Source of the DNA: an uncultured Desulfuromonadales bacterium
GTDB lineage: Bacteria; Desulfobacterota; Desulfuromonadia; Desulfuromonadales; Trichloromonadaceae
DNA length: 33,037 nt
Direction of reading: 5' to 3'
Assembly: GCA_945787285.1 (NCBI GenBank)
Contig: CALZIC010000009.1
Location: forward strand, 1-33,037
Below, in pieces: positions 15,481 to 25,711 of the stretch (position 1 is the first letter of the stretch; each line of letters opens with the position of its first letter). Both the position numbers and the translations under genes were made by a program. A model generated the notes under the pieces. The model ran no database searches. It was not told the DNA's origin and saw only the letters and a list, made by a program, of their open reading frames with translations.

Positions 15481-16818
15481 GTGTATATGGAAAAGACTTT
15501 CTATCTGGAGACCTTCGGTTGCCAGATGAACGTCGTCGATTCGGAACGGATCGTCGACTTGCTCAATGGCGCCGGTTACCGGCAGGTAGAAGCGGCCGCC
15601 GGTGCCCAGCTGATTCTGCTCAACACCTGCGCGGTTCGTGATAAGGCCGAACGCAAGGTTTACGGTCATCTCGGCCGTTTCAAGCCATTAAAGGACGAAA
15701 ATCCCGCAATCATTCTCGGCGTGGGGGGGTGTGTCGCCCAGCAGGAGGGGGAACGACTCCTCGAGAAAATCGGTTATCTCGACCTGGTATTCGGAACTCA
15801 TAACGTGCACAAGCTCCCCGAGCTGGTACGGAATGTGGAAGAAAACCGTACCCGGTGCCACGAGACCGATTTTCTCGACCGTGATACGCGACTTCAGCTT
15901 TTCCCCGCACGGACCGCTGGAGACGCGACGACCCGGTTTGTCACCGTCATGCAGGGGTGCGACAACTTCTGTTCCTATTGCGTTGTCCCCCTTGTTCGCG
16001 GCCGTGAACTGAGCCGGCCCAGCGGTGAGATCCTGTCGGAGATCGGGGCCCTGTCCGAATCGGGTGTGAAAGAGGTGACCCTGATCGGTCAGAACGTCAA
16101 CTCCTACGGTTGCAAGGAGGACGGCGAACTCTCTTTTGCCCGGCTGCTGACCGAGGTGCATGCCATCGAAGGCATCGAAAGGATTCGCTTTACCACGTCG
16201 CACCCCAAGGATCTCTCCGATGAGTTGATTGACTGTTTCGGAACGCTGGACAAGTTGTGTCATCATCTGCATCTGCCGGTTCAGTGCGGTTCGAACCGGA
16301 TTTTGAGCGCGATGAATCGCGGCTACACCCGCGAGCAGTATCTCGGCAAGGTGCGGCGCCTGAAGGAGGTCTGCCCCGATATCCGCCTGACCTCGGACAT
16401 CATCGTCGGCTTCCCCGGAGAGACCGAAGAGGACTTCAATGACACGCTGACCCTGATGGAAGAGGTCCGCTACACCGATGTCTTCTCCTTTCTCTATTCG
16501 CGGCGCCCGGGCACGGCCGCTGCCGATCTCGCCGATGATCTCGATCCGGGGGTGAGGCAGGGGCGTTTTGACCGGCTGCTGGCCCTGCAGGAAGAGACCT
16601 GCCGGCAGTGGCGCGAAGGGGATATCGGTCGGGAGCTGTCGGTGCTGGTCGAAGGGGAAAGCCGCCAGGGGAACGGGCAGATGTTCGGACGAACCACCTG
16701 GAACCGGATCGTCAACTTCGAGGGGGGCAAGGACCTGGTCGGAACGATCGTCCCGGTTCGCATTGTGAAAGCCTACCGCAACTCGCATCTCGGCGAATTG
16801 GTTCCCGGCTCTTTTTGA
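15481..16818 (+). CDS. miaB: tRNA-2-methylthio-N6-dimethylallyladenosine synthase MiaB
   Basis: A 445-residue radical SAM methylthiotransferase that converts i6A37 to ms2i6A37 in tRNAs reading UNN codons. The N-terminal UPF0004 domain has the three cysteines of the auxiliary 4Fe-4S cluster (Cys14 in TFGCQMN, Cys50 in NTCAVRDKAE, Cys84 in GGCVAQ). The radical SAM cluster motif is Cys160-x3-Cys164-x2-Cys167, followed by the VVPLVRGRE block, and the C-terminus is a TRAM-like RNA-binding domain. The NTCAVRDKAE and YCVVPLVRG motifs mark MiaB rather than RimO or MtaB. GTG 15481 has AGGAA eight bases upstream; ATG 15487 is the alternative start, two codons later. Confidence 0.95.
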   Translation: MYMEKTFYLETFGCQMNVVDSERIVDLLNGAGYRQVEAAAGAQLILLNTCAVRDKAERKVYGHLGRFKPLKDENPAIILGVGGCVAQQEGERLLEKIGYLDLVFGTHNVHKLPELVRNVEENRTRCHETDFLDRDTRLQLFPARTAGDATTRFVTVMQGCDNFCSYCVVPLVRGRELSRPSGEILSEIGALSESGVKEVTLIGQNVNSYGCKEDGELSFARLLTEVHAIEGIERIRFTTSHPKDLSDELIDCFGTLDKLCHHLHLPVQCGSNRILSAMNRGYTREQYLGKVRRLKEVCPDIRLTSDIIVGFPGETEEDFNDTLTLMEEVRYTDVFSFLYSRRPGTAAADLADDLDPGVRQGRFDRLLALQEETCRQWREGDIGRELSVLVEGESRQGNGQMFGRTTWNRIVNFEGGKDLVGTIVPVRIVKAYRNSHLGELVPGSF

Positions 16819-16928
16819 AACGCAGTGGGCGCGATGTTTTTGAGGTACGGTCCCTTTTCGCCATGTGTGCGGGAGGGGGCCGATCATTTCGTCTACGGAT
16901 GAATTAATCAGACGACTACGGAGACTTC

Positions 16929-18812
16929 ATGGCCAAAGGGCGCATCCTAGCGATAGACGGGGAGCCGCAGTCACGGACCTTGTACCAGGAACTGCTCGGC
17001 ACCGACGGCTATTACGTTCGAACCGCCGCCACCGGAAAGGCCGCTCTGGCCGCCCTGCGCCGTGAAGAGTTCGATCTGGTGATCGCCGACTTGGCCTGTG
17101 ACGGTGGAGGGGAGGGGCTCACCGAGAGCATCCGACGCTTCAACCCCTCGCAGGATATCGTCGTCGTCACCGCGCAGCAGGAAGTGGCGGCCGCGGTCGA
17201 GGCCATGAAGGGGGGAGTCTCCGAATATATCCTCAAGCCGGTTAATCCCGAAGAGTTCCTGCTGCTGGTCAACAAGACCCTGTTTCGACAGTCGGTGCGC
17301 CTTGAACATAAAAAGCTGCTCGATGAGAATATCGAGTACCATCTGACCCTGGCCTATTATCAGAAATGTCTCGGATTTCTGAAAGTTCATGACCTCGACC
17401 GCCTCGGCGATCTGGTTCTCGACACCTTGATGGAGCTGCTTCAAGCTGAAGGGGGGGCCTTGTGGCTTCCGGCGTATGGGGGGACACCGTTTCGTCTCAG
17501 GTGTCGTCGCGGGCTGGTTCGCCTGGGGGCCGGGGAGGAAGTTTTTCAGCCGTCGGAGTCGGAGCGGCGCATCCTTTTGAGCGGTCAACCGGTGCTGATC
17601 AATCAGGGGGCTTCCCTGTGGCTTCCACTCCTTTCCGGCATGGACCCGCTGGCGCTGATACGGGTTGAGGCCCCGGCCGGCAGAGAGTCCTTCAACCGCA
17701 CTGATCTCAAGGTGGCTGCCACGGTCGGGGAGTTTGCCTCGAGCGCCCTGAACAATGTTCTGCTGCTGCGCAGCATGGAGCAGAACAGTCTACGTGTCCC
17801 CCGCAAAGAGGCCTATAATATGGCCTTTTACCGCGACCATACCGAAAAGGAGCTGAACAAGGCCCGTCGCTACGGTCGCAACCTCTCCTTTGTCCGGCTG
17901 ACCATCGACAATTACCAGGAACTCTCCAACCGTTTTCTTCATCGGGAAATCGACGATGCGATGGGGCGCCTGATCGAAACGGTCAATTCAGCGCTGCGCG
18001 ATGCCGACATCATGGCCATGGCCGCTCCTGACGAATATCATATCCTCCTGCCCGAAACCGACTACTGGGGATCCCTCGTCGCCCAGAAGCGTATTCGCAA
18101 GGCCCTGAAAGGGACGTTGTCGGTCAGCGATCTGAAGAAGAGCCATCCCATAGAGCTTTACATGCGCTCCGCCTCTTTTCCCACCGACGGTCAGACGTTT
18201 GAAGACCTCAGCCAGGCGGCGACTCAGAGGCTTTCCGCCCTCAACCACAGCCTTTTTCATCGGGCCGACCTGGTCGATGCGCCGTTCTGGAATATTGTCG
18301 GCCGCCTGTTGGGGACTCCGCAGGACTACCAGTTTACCGATGGCGGGGCCAAGGTTTCGGAGGCTCTGGCCAAGCACGAATACGGGCTGCGCTGCCGCTA
18401 TTTCCGCATGCCGGCAGGGCGTCTTGATGAGATGATGCGCGCCTTCTGCCGTGAGGTCGTCGAGTCGAGCCGGGTGCGGGGCATTATCTACCGGGGCTGC
18501 GGTGACTTCGAGCGGGTTCGGAAGTCGCTTCGTTACATCGATGGCCTGGAAAAGTCGGCCACCTCCCTGTTTCTGCTCGGCGGCTCAAAAAGGACCTCCT
18601 GGGACTATCAGCGAATCGTGGCCATATACATCGACGCCGAGAGGTTCGAGAAAATCCCTTTTCTCCTTTACCTGAACGAGGACTACGCCTATGCCATGTT
18701 TGCCCGCCGCAGGGGGGATGAACTGGTAGGATTTCATACCTCGGATTTCTATTTTGTTGAAAATATGATAACCAAGCTCCAGGAGCAGTATCAGCTCCAG
18801 GCGCAGATCTAA
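16929..18812 (+). CDS. Receiver-GAF-degenerate GGDEF signalling protein
   Basis: A 627-residue cytosolic multidomain regulator. Residues 1-115 form a response-regulator receiver with phospho-acceptor Asp54, Thr81 and Lys103; the N-terminal acidic residues are Asp10 and Glu12. A GAF-like domain follows (about 145-290). Residues about 297-430 have the layout of a GGDEF domain, but the catalytic loop reads A-A-P-D-E-Y (365-370), so it is unlikely to make c-di-GMP. The last 130 residues resemble a DICT-like sensory region (motifs LFLLGG and GFHTSDFYFVENMI); this is a weak match from memory. GGAG just upstream supports the ATG. The next gene begins 8 bp after its stop, and no histidine kinase is adjacent. 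Confidence 0.75.
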   Translation: MAKGRILAIDGEPQSRTLYQELLGTDGYYVRTAATGKAALAALRREEFDLVIADLACDGGGEGLTESIRRFNPSQDIVVVTAQQEVAAAVEAMKGGVSEYILKPVNPEEFLLLVNKTLFRQSVRLEHKKLLDENIEYHLTLAYYQKCLGFLKVHDLDRLGDLVLDTLMELLQAEGGALWLPAYGGTPFRLRCRRGLVRLGAGEEVFQPSESERRILLSGQPVLINQGASLWLPLLSGMDPLALIRVEAPAGRESFNRTDLKVAATVGEFASSALNNVLLLRSMEQNSLRVPRKEAYNMAFYRDHTEKELNKARRYGRNLSFVRLTIDNYQELSNRFLHREIDDAMGRLIETVNSALRDADIMAMAAPDEYHILLPETDYWGSLVAQKRIRKALKGTLSVSDLKKSHPIELYMRSASFPTDGQTFEDLSQAATQRLSALNHSLFHRADLVDAPFWNIVGRLLGTPQDYQFTDGGAKVSEALAKHEYGLRCRYFRMPAGRLDEMMRAFCREVVESSRVRGIIYRGCGDFERVRKSLRYIDGLEKSATSLFLLGGSKRTSWDYQRIVAIYIDAERFEKIPFLLYLNEDYAYAMFARRRGDELVGFHTSDFYFVENMITKLQEQYQLQAQI

Positions 18813-18820
18813 GGTGGGCC

Positions 18821-20302
18821 ATGCCTCTGCTGTCCAAAAAAATCATCCTGGCGAGCGCACGGGAAGATCTCGCCGAAATGGAGCCGCTCCTCGCCCAGCA
18901 GGGGCTCGATATCCACCTCTGCTCCGACGGAGCACGGGCCCTTGAACTCTCCCTTTCCCTGTTCCCCGACCTGATGGTGCTCGACACCGACATCCCGCTG
19001 CTGCCGGCGCCCCGCCTGATTCAGATTCTCCTGGCCAATCCGCGTACCGAGAAGATCGCTTTCTTCTTTATCGGCCACGAAGGGGAAGAGGTCGACGGAT
19101 TCCGCAGGCACAAGGATCGGTTCATGCCCAGGCCGTTCAATTCCGAGCAGCTTTTTTCCCAGATCATCAACCATTACAACCGGATCGAACGCACCGAGCA
19201 GGTCGGCAAGCAGGAAAAGGAAATACGGGGGAATCTCAATCAGATCTCCCTGGTCGATCTGATCCAGGTCCTCGGCGTGAACCGCAAGGACGGGGTTCTC
19301 TCTCTCAACACCGAGACGCGTCGCGGAACCATCTTCATGCGCGAGGGGCGGGTCGTCAACGCCCGGGTCGGGCGGGTCGAGGGGGTAAAGGCCTTTTTCC
19401 GTCTTCTCGTCTGGGAAGAGGGGGATTTCTGGTTTTCTCCCGGCGCGGTGGACGTGGAGGTTGAAATCACCGACCCGGTCGATCATCTCATCATCGAGGG
19501 CTTGAGGCAGTACGATGAGATGGTGGCCCAGCAGGGGGTTCTTCCGCGTCCCGAGACCTACTTGAGTCTCAAGGTTCCGCGCGACCGGCTGCCGAGAGGT
19601 ATGCGGCCCGCCACCCAGGAGATTATCGTCCTGGTCGAATATTACCCACAGGTCAAGGATCTGCTCGATCACTGCCCGCGGTCCGATTTCGAGATTCTGC
19701 AGATTCTCAAAGTCCTCCTCGACAAGGGGGTGCTGGAGGAAATGCGTGACGGCGAATCTTGCGATGTGGCCCGCATCCCGCTGCTGGATTCCAAAGAGAT
19801 CATCGCGATCAAGGATCATCTCGGAGAACGGGATGCTTTGCTCGAAGAAGCCTCTGCCAAGTTGATCCTGCTGGCCGCCACGGCGGGAGACGTTGGTCAA
19901 TTTGTGCAGTCGCTTCAGGGCGTTGCAGAATTTGAGCCGTCCCAGGACTTTCTTCTTGGGGAGGACAGCCTCGGTCTTGGCGATATCGGACGCCTGGTTG
20001 TGACCGACACCTTTTCACTGCGCCTCTTCTCTCTTCCGGCAACAGCAGAAACCGGTCCGCTCTGGACGCCCTTTTGCCGCCGTCTTTTCGGCGTCGTTTC
20101 GCTGGCTGGAGACGGTTCCCTGTCGGCCGCCGAGGAGTTTTTCAAGTACCGCGGCAGGGCTCCCGTGGCACTCGTCAATTTTGATTCGCCCTGCAAAGGG
20201 ACATTTACCCTCAAGCGCGGCGACCGACAGTCCTTTCGCGCCCTGCTTGCCTATTTTGCCAGCCGATTTCACCGTTCGAGTACAGTCAGGGAGGAACTAT
20301 GA
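18821..20302 (+). CDS. Pseudo-receiver-PATAN (DUF4388)-pseudo-GTPase protein
   Basis: A 493-residue protein. Residues 1-120 look like a receiver with Asp55 in the acceptor position, but the N-terminal acidic pair is missing and the conserved lysine is Arg104 (MPRPF), so phosphorylation signalling is doubtful. Residues about 134-240 are a PATAN/DUF4388 domain (GNLNQISLVDLIQVL, GTIFMREGRVVNA). The C-terminal 150 residues follow a small Ras/MglA-like GTPase pattern: a strand and loop at 347-366, a switch II-like segment LRLFSLPATAE at 400-410 and NFDS at 453-456. The P-loop lacks GKS/T, so nucleotide binding is unlikely. It lies 8 bp after the previous gene and overlaps the PHP gene by 4 bp. Confidence 0.75.
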   Translation: MPLLSKKIILASAREDLAEMEPLLAQQGLDIHLCSDGARALELSLSLFPDLMVLDTDIPLLPAPRLIQILLANPRTEKIAFFFIGHEGEEVDGFRRHKDRFMPRPFNSEQLFSQIINHYNRIERTEQVGKQEKEIRGNLNQISLVDLIQVLGVNRKDGVLSLNTETRRGTIFMREGRVVNARVGRVEGVKAFFRLLVWEEGDFWFSPGAVDVEVEITDPVDHLIIEGLRQYDEMVAQQGVLPRPETYLSLKVPRDRLPRGMRPATQEIIVLVEYYPQVKDLLDHCPRSDFEILQILKVLLDKGVLEEMRDGESCDVARIPLLDSKEIIAIKDHLGERDALLEEASAKLILLAATAGDVGQFVQSLQGVAEFEPSQDFLLGEDSLGLGDIGRLVVTDTFSLRLFSLPATAETGPLWTPFCRRLFGVVSLAGDGSLSAAEEFFKYRGRAPVALVNFDSPCKGTFTLKRGDRQSFRALLAYFASRFHRSSTVREEL

Positions 20303-20949
20303 TCGACCTGCACATGCACACCCTATTCAGTGACGGCGAATTGATCCCCGCTGAACTTACCCGCCGCGCCGCCGTGGCCGGTTACCGCGCCATTGCCATT
20401 ACCGATCATGGAGACCGGTCCAATTTCGATCTGATCATCCCGCGCATTGTCAGGGTGGCTGCCGAACTTGGGGAGGCCTGGGGGTTGACGGTCATCCCCG
20501 GCATCGAACTGACCCACATTCCTCCCGCGGCGATCGCCGAAGCGGCGCAGGAGGCCCGTTCTCTTGGAGCGCGGCTCATTGTCTGCCACGGAGAGACGAT
20601 TGTCGAGCCGGTGGCCCCCGGCACCAACCGTGCGGCCATCGAGGCAGGCGTCGATATTCTGTCCCATCCCGGGTTGATTTCCGCTGAGGATGTGGCACGG
20701 GCGGCAGAACTCGGGGTGTGTCTCGAGATCACCACCCGCAAGGGGCATTCGTTGACCAACGGCCATGTCGCCAAGCTGGCAACTGAGGCCGGAGCGAAAA
20801 TGGTGGTCAACAACGATGCCCACGCACCGGGTGATCAGGTGTCGCAGGAGATGGCAATGAAAATCGCCCTGGGGGCGGGGCTTTCCGAGCAGCAGTTCGA
20901 GGAGTGCATGAAGAATTCCGAGGCGCTGGTGGCCCGCGCTTTGAAGTGA
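20299..20949 (+). CDS. PHP-domain phosphoesterase (histidinol phosphatase-like)
   Basis: A 216-residue single-domain PHP metallophosphoesterase. Metal ligands are visible as His5-x-His7 (DLHMHT), Asp12 (SDGE), His37 (ITDHGD), a Glu in GIELTH, the CHGE and SHPG motifs, and NNDAHAP near the end. Members hydrolyse phosphate esters, such as histidinol phosphate or small nucleotides, but the substrate is unknown here and no histidine-synthesis gene is near. Its ATGA start overlaps the stop of the PATAN gene, so it is translationally coupled to the signalling operon. GGGAGG upstream supports the ATG. A role in that pathway is inference from position only. Confidence 0.85.
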   Translation: MIDLHMHTLFSDGELIPAELTRRAAVAGYRAIAITDHGDRSNFDLIIPRIVRVAAELGEAWGLTVIPGIELTHIPPAAIAEAAQEARSLGARLIVCHGETIVEPVAPGTNRAAIEAGVDILSHPGLISAEDVARAAELGVCLEITTRKGHSLTNGHVAKLATEAGAKMVVNNDAHAPGDQVSQEMAMKIALGAGLSEQQFEECMKNSEALVARALK

Positions 20950-21013
20950 TTCTTTGACTTGTAGATCATGGTCAAAATCATTCTCACGCCCGTTCGCTTC
21001 GCTCTCTCAGTTG

Positions 21014-21089
21014 GTAGGGTGGGCTGCGCCCACCGCCTTCGAGAGGGTCGAGTTCTGGCTTAATAACTGATGGGCACAGCCCACCCTAC
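21014..21089. repeat. REP-like long inverted repeat
   Basis: GTAGGGTGGGCTGCGCCCA (21014-21032) is matched by the inverse complement of TGGGCACAGCCCACCCTAC (21071-21089) with a single mismatch, around a 38-base loop. The motif TAGGGTGGGC...GCCCACCCTA is of the kind found in many dispersed palindromic repeats. It lies between the PHP stop and the M42 start. Only one copy is in this window. Confidence 0.6.
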
Positions 21090-21203
21090 TGCCAGATAAT
21101 ACAATGTAGAATTTTTTAGGTTTTTAAATCCGCGACCATCAGATTTGATCCGTGTCCCCCATAAGCTTTTAAGCTCTATTATATTAATTTGAAGGATATT
21201 TGA

Positions 21204-22274
21204 ATGAACGATCAGGATTTTGCATTTTTGAAAGAGCTGGTAGAGGCGCCGAGCCCCTCGGGTTACGAGCAGCCGGCCCAGCGGATCATCCGCCGCAAAC
21301 TCGAAGGAGTGGCCGATGAGATCCGCACCGATGTGATGGGCAACGTGATCTCCCGCGTCGATGGCGAGGGGGAAGACCGTCCCCGGGTGATGATGGCCGG
21401 GCACTGCGACGAGATCGGTTTTATGATCAAGTACATTGACGATGACGGATTTCTCTTCTTTTCGCCCATCGGCGGGGTCGACGCCCACCTGACCGCCGGG
21501 CAGAGGGTTCTCGTGCACGCCGCGGGCGGCCCGGTTCCCGGTGTGATCGGAAAGAAGCCGATTCACATGATCGAGGCCAAGGATCGGGATACTGTCATTA
21601 AATTTAAAAGTCAGTTTATCGATATCGGCTGCAGCAGCCGCGAGGAGGCGGAAGAGTTGGTCGCCATCGGCGACCCGGCTACTTTCGCCGTCGGGCTGGA
21701 ACGTTTGCAGGGCGACCGGGTGATTTCCCGCGCATTCGATGACAAGATGGGGGCTTTTATCGTCGCCCAGGTCCTTCGTGAAGTTCGTCGACGGGAGCCT
21801 GCCCCGGTCGATCTTTACGGGGTTTCGACCGTTCAGGAAGAGATCGGCCTGCGCGGAGGGACCACCAGCGCCTACGGGGTCAATCCCGATGTCGGCATCG
21901 CGGTGGAGGTCGGCTTCGCCACCGATTACCCTGAAATGGACAAGAAAGAGATTGGGGAGTTCAAAGTCGGCAAGGGGCCGATTATCGCCCGCGGGGCCAA
22001 CATCAACCCGGCTCTGTTCAAGTTGCTGGTGGCCACTGCCGAGGAGGAGGGCATTCCCTATCAGGTCATGGGGGCTCCCCGGGCGACCGGAACAGACGCC
22101 AACGTCATGCAGCTCACCCGCGGAGGGGTCGCCGCTGCCCTGGTGAGCGTGCCGATTCGCTACATGCACTCGCCGGTCGAGATGCTGTCGCTTGAAGATC
22201 TGCAGAATGCCATTCGTCTGCTGGCCGGGCTGGTCTACCGCATTGAGAATCGCAATCAGTTTATTCCCAGCTGA
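21204..22274 (+). CDS. M42 family aminopeptidase
   Basis: A 356-residue cytosolic metallo-aminopeptidase of the TET/FrvX type that removes N-terminal residues from peptides, often as a dodecamer. Ligand positions are His67 (AGHCDEIG), Asp180 (AFDDKMG), catalytic Glu212 and Glu213 (QEEIGLRGG), residue 235 and His322 (YMHSPVE). Residue 235 is Glu (AVEVG) where TET-type enzymes usually have Asp; this conservative change may alter metal preference. AAGGA is seven bases upstream of the ATG. It stands alone between the REP-like repeat and a hairpin at 22310-22336. Confidence 0.92.
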   Translation: MNDQDFAFLKELVEAPSPSGYEQPAQRIIRRKLEGVADEIRTDVMGNVISRVDGEGEDRPRVMMAGHCDEIGFMIKYIDDDGFLFFSPIGGVDAHLTAGQRVLVHAAGGPVPGVIGKKPIHMIEAKDRDTVIKFKSQFIDIGCSSREEAEELVAIGDPATFAVGLERLQGDRVISRAFDDKMGAFIVAQVLREVRRREPAPVDLYGVSTVQEEIGLRGGTTSAYGVNPDVGIAVEVGFATDYPEMDKKEIGEFKVGKGPIIARGANINPALFKLLVATAEEEGIPYQVMGAPRATGTDANVMQLTRGGVAAALVSVPIRYMHSPVEMLSLEDLQNAIRLLAGLVYRIENRNQFIPS

Positions 22275-22309
22275 GGTGCAGGGCGGCAGGGATAGGAAGC
22301 TTTAATGGG

Positions 22310-22345
22310 CAGACGTTTCGTATACGGAGCGTCTGCTTTGCTTCT
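22310..22345 (+). terminator. Probable terminator after the M42 peptidase gene
   Basis: GCAGACG (22310-22316) pairs with CGTCTGC (22330-22336). The stem can continue inwards through T-G and C-G pairs to a small TATA-containing loop. The T tract is interrupted (TTTGCTTCT), so termination may be partial. Confidence 0.5.
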
Positions 22346-22378
22346 GGTGAAATGTCCTTCTGAAAGCCGGTTTTGGTC

Positions 22379-22408
22379 TTGACTCATGCCCCGGCACTTG
22401 GTTAGAAT
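22379..22408 (+). promoter_or_regulatory. Sigma-70-type promoter for guaB
   Basis: TTGACT (22379-22384), 18 bases, then TAGAAT (22403-22408). Both boxes match five of six consensus bases. The leader to the ATG is about 50 bases. Confidence 0.7.
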
Positions 22409-22444
22409 CACCGATTAATATTTTGCCCGAAATGTACCATATAA

Positions 22445-23938
<1,494 letters not shown>

Positions 23939-23962
23939 TCGATAAAGGCGTAAAGAGCAGGG

Positions 23963-24033
23963 AGCGAGGAGCGAGGCGACTGGGGACGTTGTTATTACTG
24001 CCCCATGACCTCCTTTTTGCTCCTTGCTATTTT
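23963..24033 (+). promoter_or_regulatory. Hairpin between guaB and guaA, possible attenuator
   Basis: AGCGAGGAGC (23963-23972) pairs with GCTCCTTGCT (24019-24028) over 10 bp with one G-T pair. GAGG/CCTC and GGGG/CCCC pairs are possible inside. ATTTTT follows directly, just before the guaA ribosome site CAGGAG (24035-24040). This is the shape of an intrinsic terminator or attenuator. The purine-rich GGGAGCGAGGAGCGAGG part also looks like a dispersed repeat. Confidence 0.4.
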
Positions 24034-24045
24034 TCAGGAGAATTT

Positions 24046-25608
24046 ATGTCTCAGGACATTCACAGCGAAAAGATACTTATCCTCGATTTCGGTTCCCAGT
24101 ATACCCAGCTGATCGCTCGTCGGGTGCGCGAGGCTCATGTCTACTGCGAGCTGCACCCCTTCGATATGGACCTCGCCGAGATCAAGGCGTTCGGGGCCAA
24201 GGGGATTATCCTCTCCGGCGGACCCAAGTCGGTCTACGAAGAAGACGCCCCCGCAATTGCCGAGGAGCTTTTCGAGTTGGGAATTCCTGTGCTCGGCATC
24301 TGCTACGGCATGCAGCTGATGAGCCGTCATTTCGGCGGCGAGGTTGTACCGGCCGGCAAACGTGAGTTCGGTCACGCCGAACTGCTCGCTCAAGGCACCC
24401 CCGGTCCGTTGTTCGACAGCTTTTTCGTCGAAGGCAAGAGCCCGGTTTGGATGAGCCACGGCGATCATGTCGAAAAAGTTCCGGCCGGGTTCGAGGTGAT
24501 TGCCGGGACCGACAACGCTCCGGTCTGCGGCATCCAGAATGTCGATCGCAACCTTTACGGGGTGCAGTTTCATCCGGAGGTCAACCACACCCCCCGCGGC
24601 GAAATTCTGATCGATACATTCGTCCGCAAAATCTGCGGCTGCAGCGGCCAATGGACCCCCGGTCAGATCATCGAGGATGCGGTGTCCCGCATTCGCGAGC
24701 AGGTCGGCAGCGATCAGGTGATTCTCGGGCTCTCCGGAGGGGTCGATTCCTCGGTGGCCGCCGCACTGATTCAACGCGCCATCGGCGATCAGTTGACCTG
24801 CGTCTTTGTCGACAACGGTCTGCTGCGCCTCGGAGAGGGGGATCAGGTGATGGCGACCTTTGGCGAAAACATGGGGGTCAAGGTCATCCGTGTTAACGCC
24901 GAGGACCGCTTTCTTGAAGGGCTGGCCGGCGAGGCGGACCCCGAGAAGAAACGCAAGGTTATCGGCGGGCTGTTTGTCGATATCTTCGAGGAGGAGTCGA
25001 ACAAGCTCACCGACGCCAAGTGGCTGGCCCAGGGGACCATCTACCCTGACGTGATCGAGTCGGCCGGGGCCAAAACCGGCAAGGCCCATAACATCAAAAG
25101 CCATCACAACGTCGGCGGTCTTCCCGACTACATGAAGCTGGAGCTCCTTGAGCCGCTGCGTGAACTCTTCAAGGACGAGGTGCGGGCGATCGGTGAAGAA
25201 CTCGGCCTGCCCCATGCCATGGTCTGGCGGCATCCCTTTCCCGGCCCGGGACTTGGGGTGCGCATTTTGGGCGAGGTCAAGAAGGAGTACGCCGATATCC
25301 TCCGCCACGCCGATGCCATTTACATCGAGGAGCTCTACCGCACCGGTCATTACGACAAAATCAGCCAGGCGTTTGCCGTTTTTCTGCCGGTCAAGAGCGT
25401 CGGCGTTATGGGGGACGGTCGCACCTACGAATATGTCGTCGCCTTGCGCGCCGTTGAAACCAAAGACTTCATGACCGCCGGCTGGTACCCGATGCCCTAT
25501 GATGTGCTGGCTCATATCAGCAGCCGGATCATCAACGAGGTCAAGGGGATCAATCGCGTCACCTACGACATCTCCAGCAAGCCGCCCGCAACCATCGAGT
25601 GGGAATAA
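24046..25608 (+). CDS. guaA: GMP synthase (glutamine-hydrolysing)
   Basis: A 520-residue enzyme (E. coli 525) that aminates XMP to GMP using glutamine and ATP. The class I glutamine amidotransferase domain has nucleophile Cys86 (GICYGMQ), with His176 and Glu178 in the FHPEV motif. The ATP pyrophosphatase loop is SGGVDSS (230-236). The C-terminal dimerisation region is intact and ends in the canonical [15 protein letters not shown] five bases upstream fixes the ATG at 24046; the open frame extends to 23989 without support. Together with guaB it makes the two-step IMP to GMP branch. A strong terminator follows. Confidence 0.97.
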   Translation: MSQDIHSEKILILDFGSQYTQLIARRVREAHVYCELHPFDMDLAEIKAFGAKGIILSGGPKSVYEEDAPAIAEELFELGIPVLGICYGMQLMSRHFGGEVVPAGKREFGHAELLAQGTPGPLFDSFFVEGKSPVWMSHGDHVEKVPAGFEVIAGTDNAPVCGIQNVDRNLYGVQFHPEVNHTPRGEILIDTFVRKICGCSGQWTPGQIIEDAVSRIREQVGSDQVILGLSGGVDSSVAAALIQRAIGDQLTCVFVDNGLLRLGEGDQVMATFGENMGVKVIRVNAEDRFLEGLAGEADPEKKRKVIGGLFVDIFEEESNKLTDAKWLAQGTIYPDVIESAGAKTGKAHNIKSHHNVGGLPDYMKLELLEPLRELFKDEVRAIGEELGLPHAMVWRHPFPGPGLGVRILGEVKKEYADILRHADAIYIEELYRTGHYDKISQAFAVFLPVKSVGVMGDGRTYEYVVALRAVETKDFMTAGWYPMPYDVLAHISSRIINEVKGINRVTYDISSKPPATIEWE

Positions 25609-25611
25609 CCG

Positions 25612-25650
25612 AAAAGCCGCCTGCATCCGCCGGGCGGCTTTTTGCTTTTT
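25612..25650 (+). terminator. Terminator of guaA
   Basis: A 10-bp stem, AAAAGCCGCC (25612-25621) with GGCGGCTTTT (25633-25642), is followed by TTGCTTTTT, 3 bp after the guaA stop. Confidence 0.88.
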
Positions 25651-25711
25651 GGGCCAGGCTCTTTTTGGGGCCATGGTCTTTTTGCCGCAGCGATTTAAAG
25701 GAGGGCAGATG

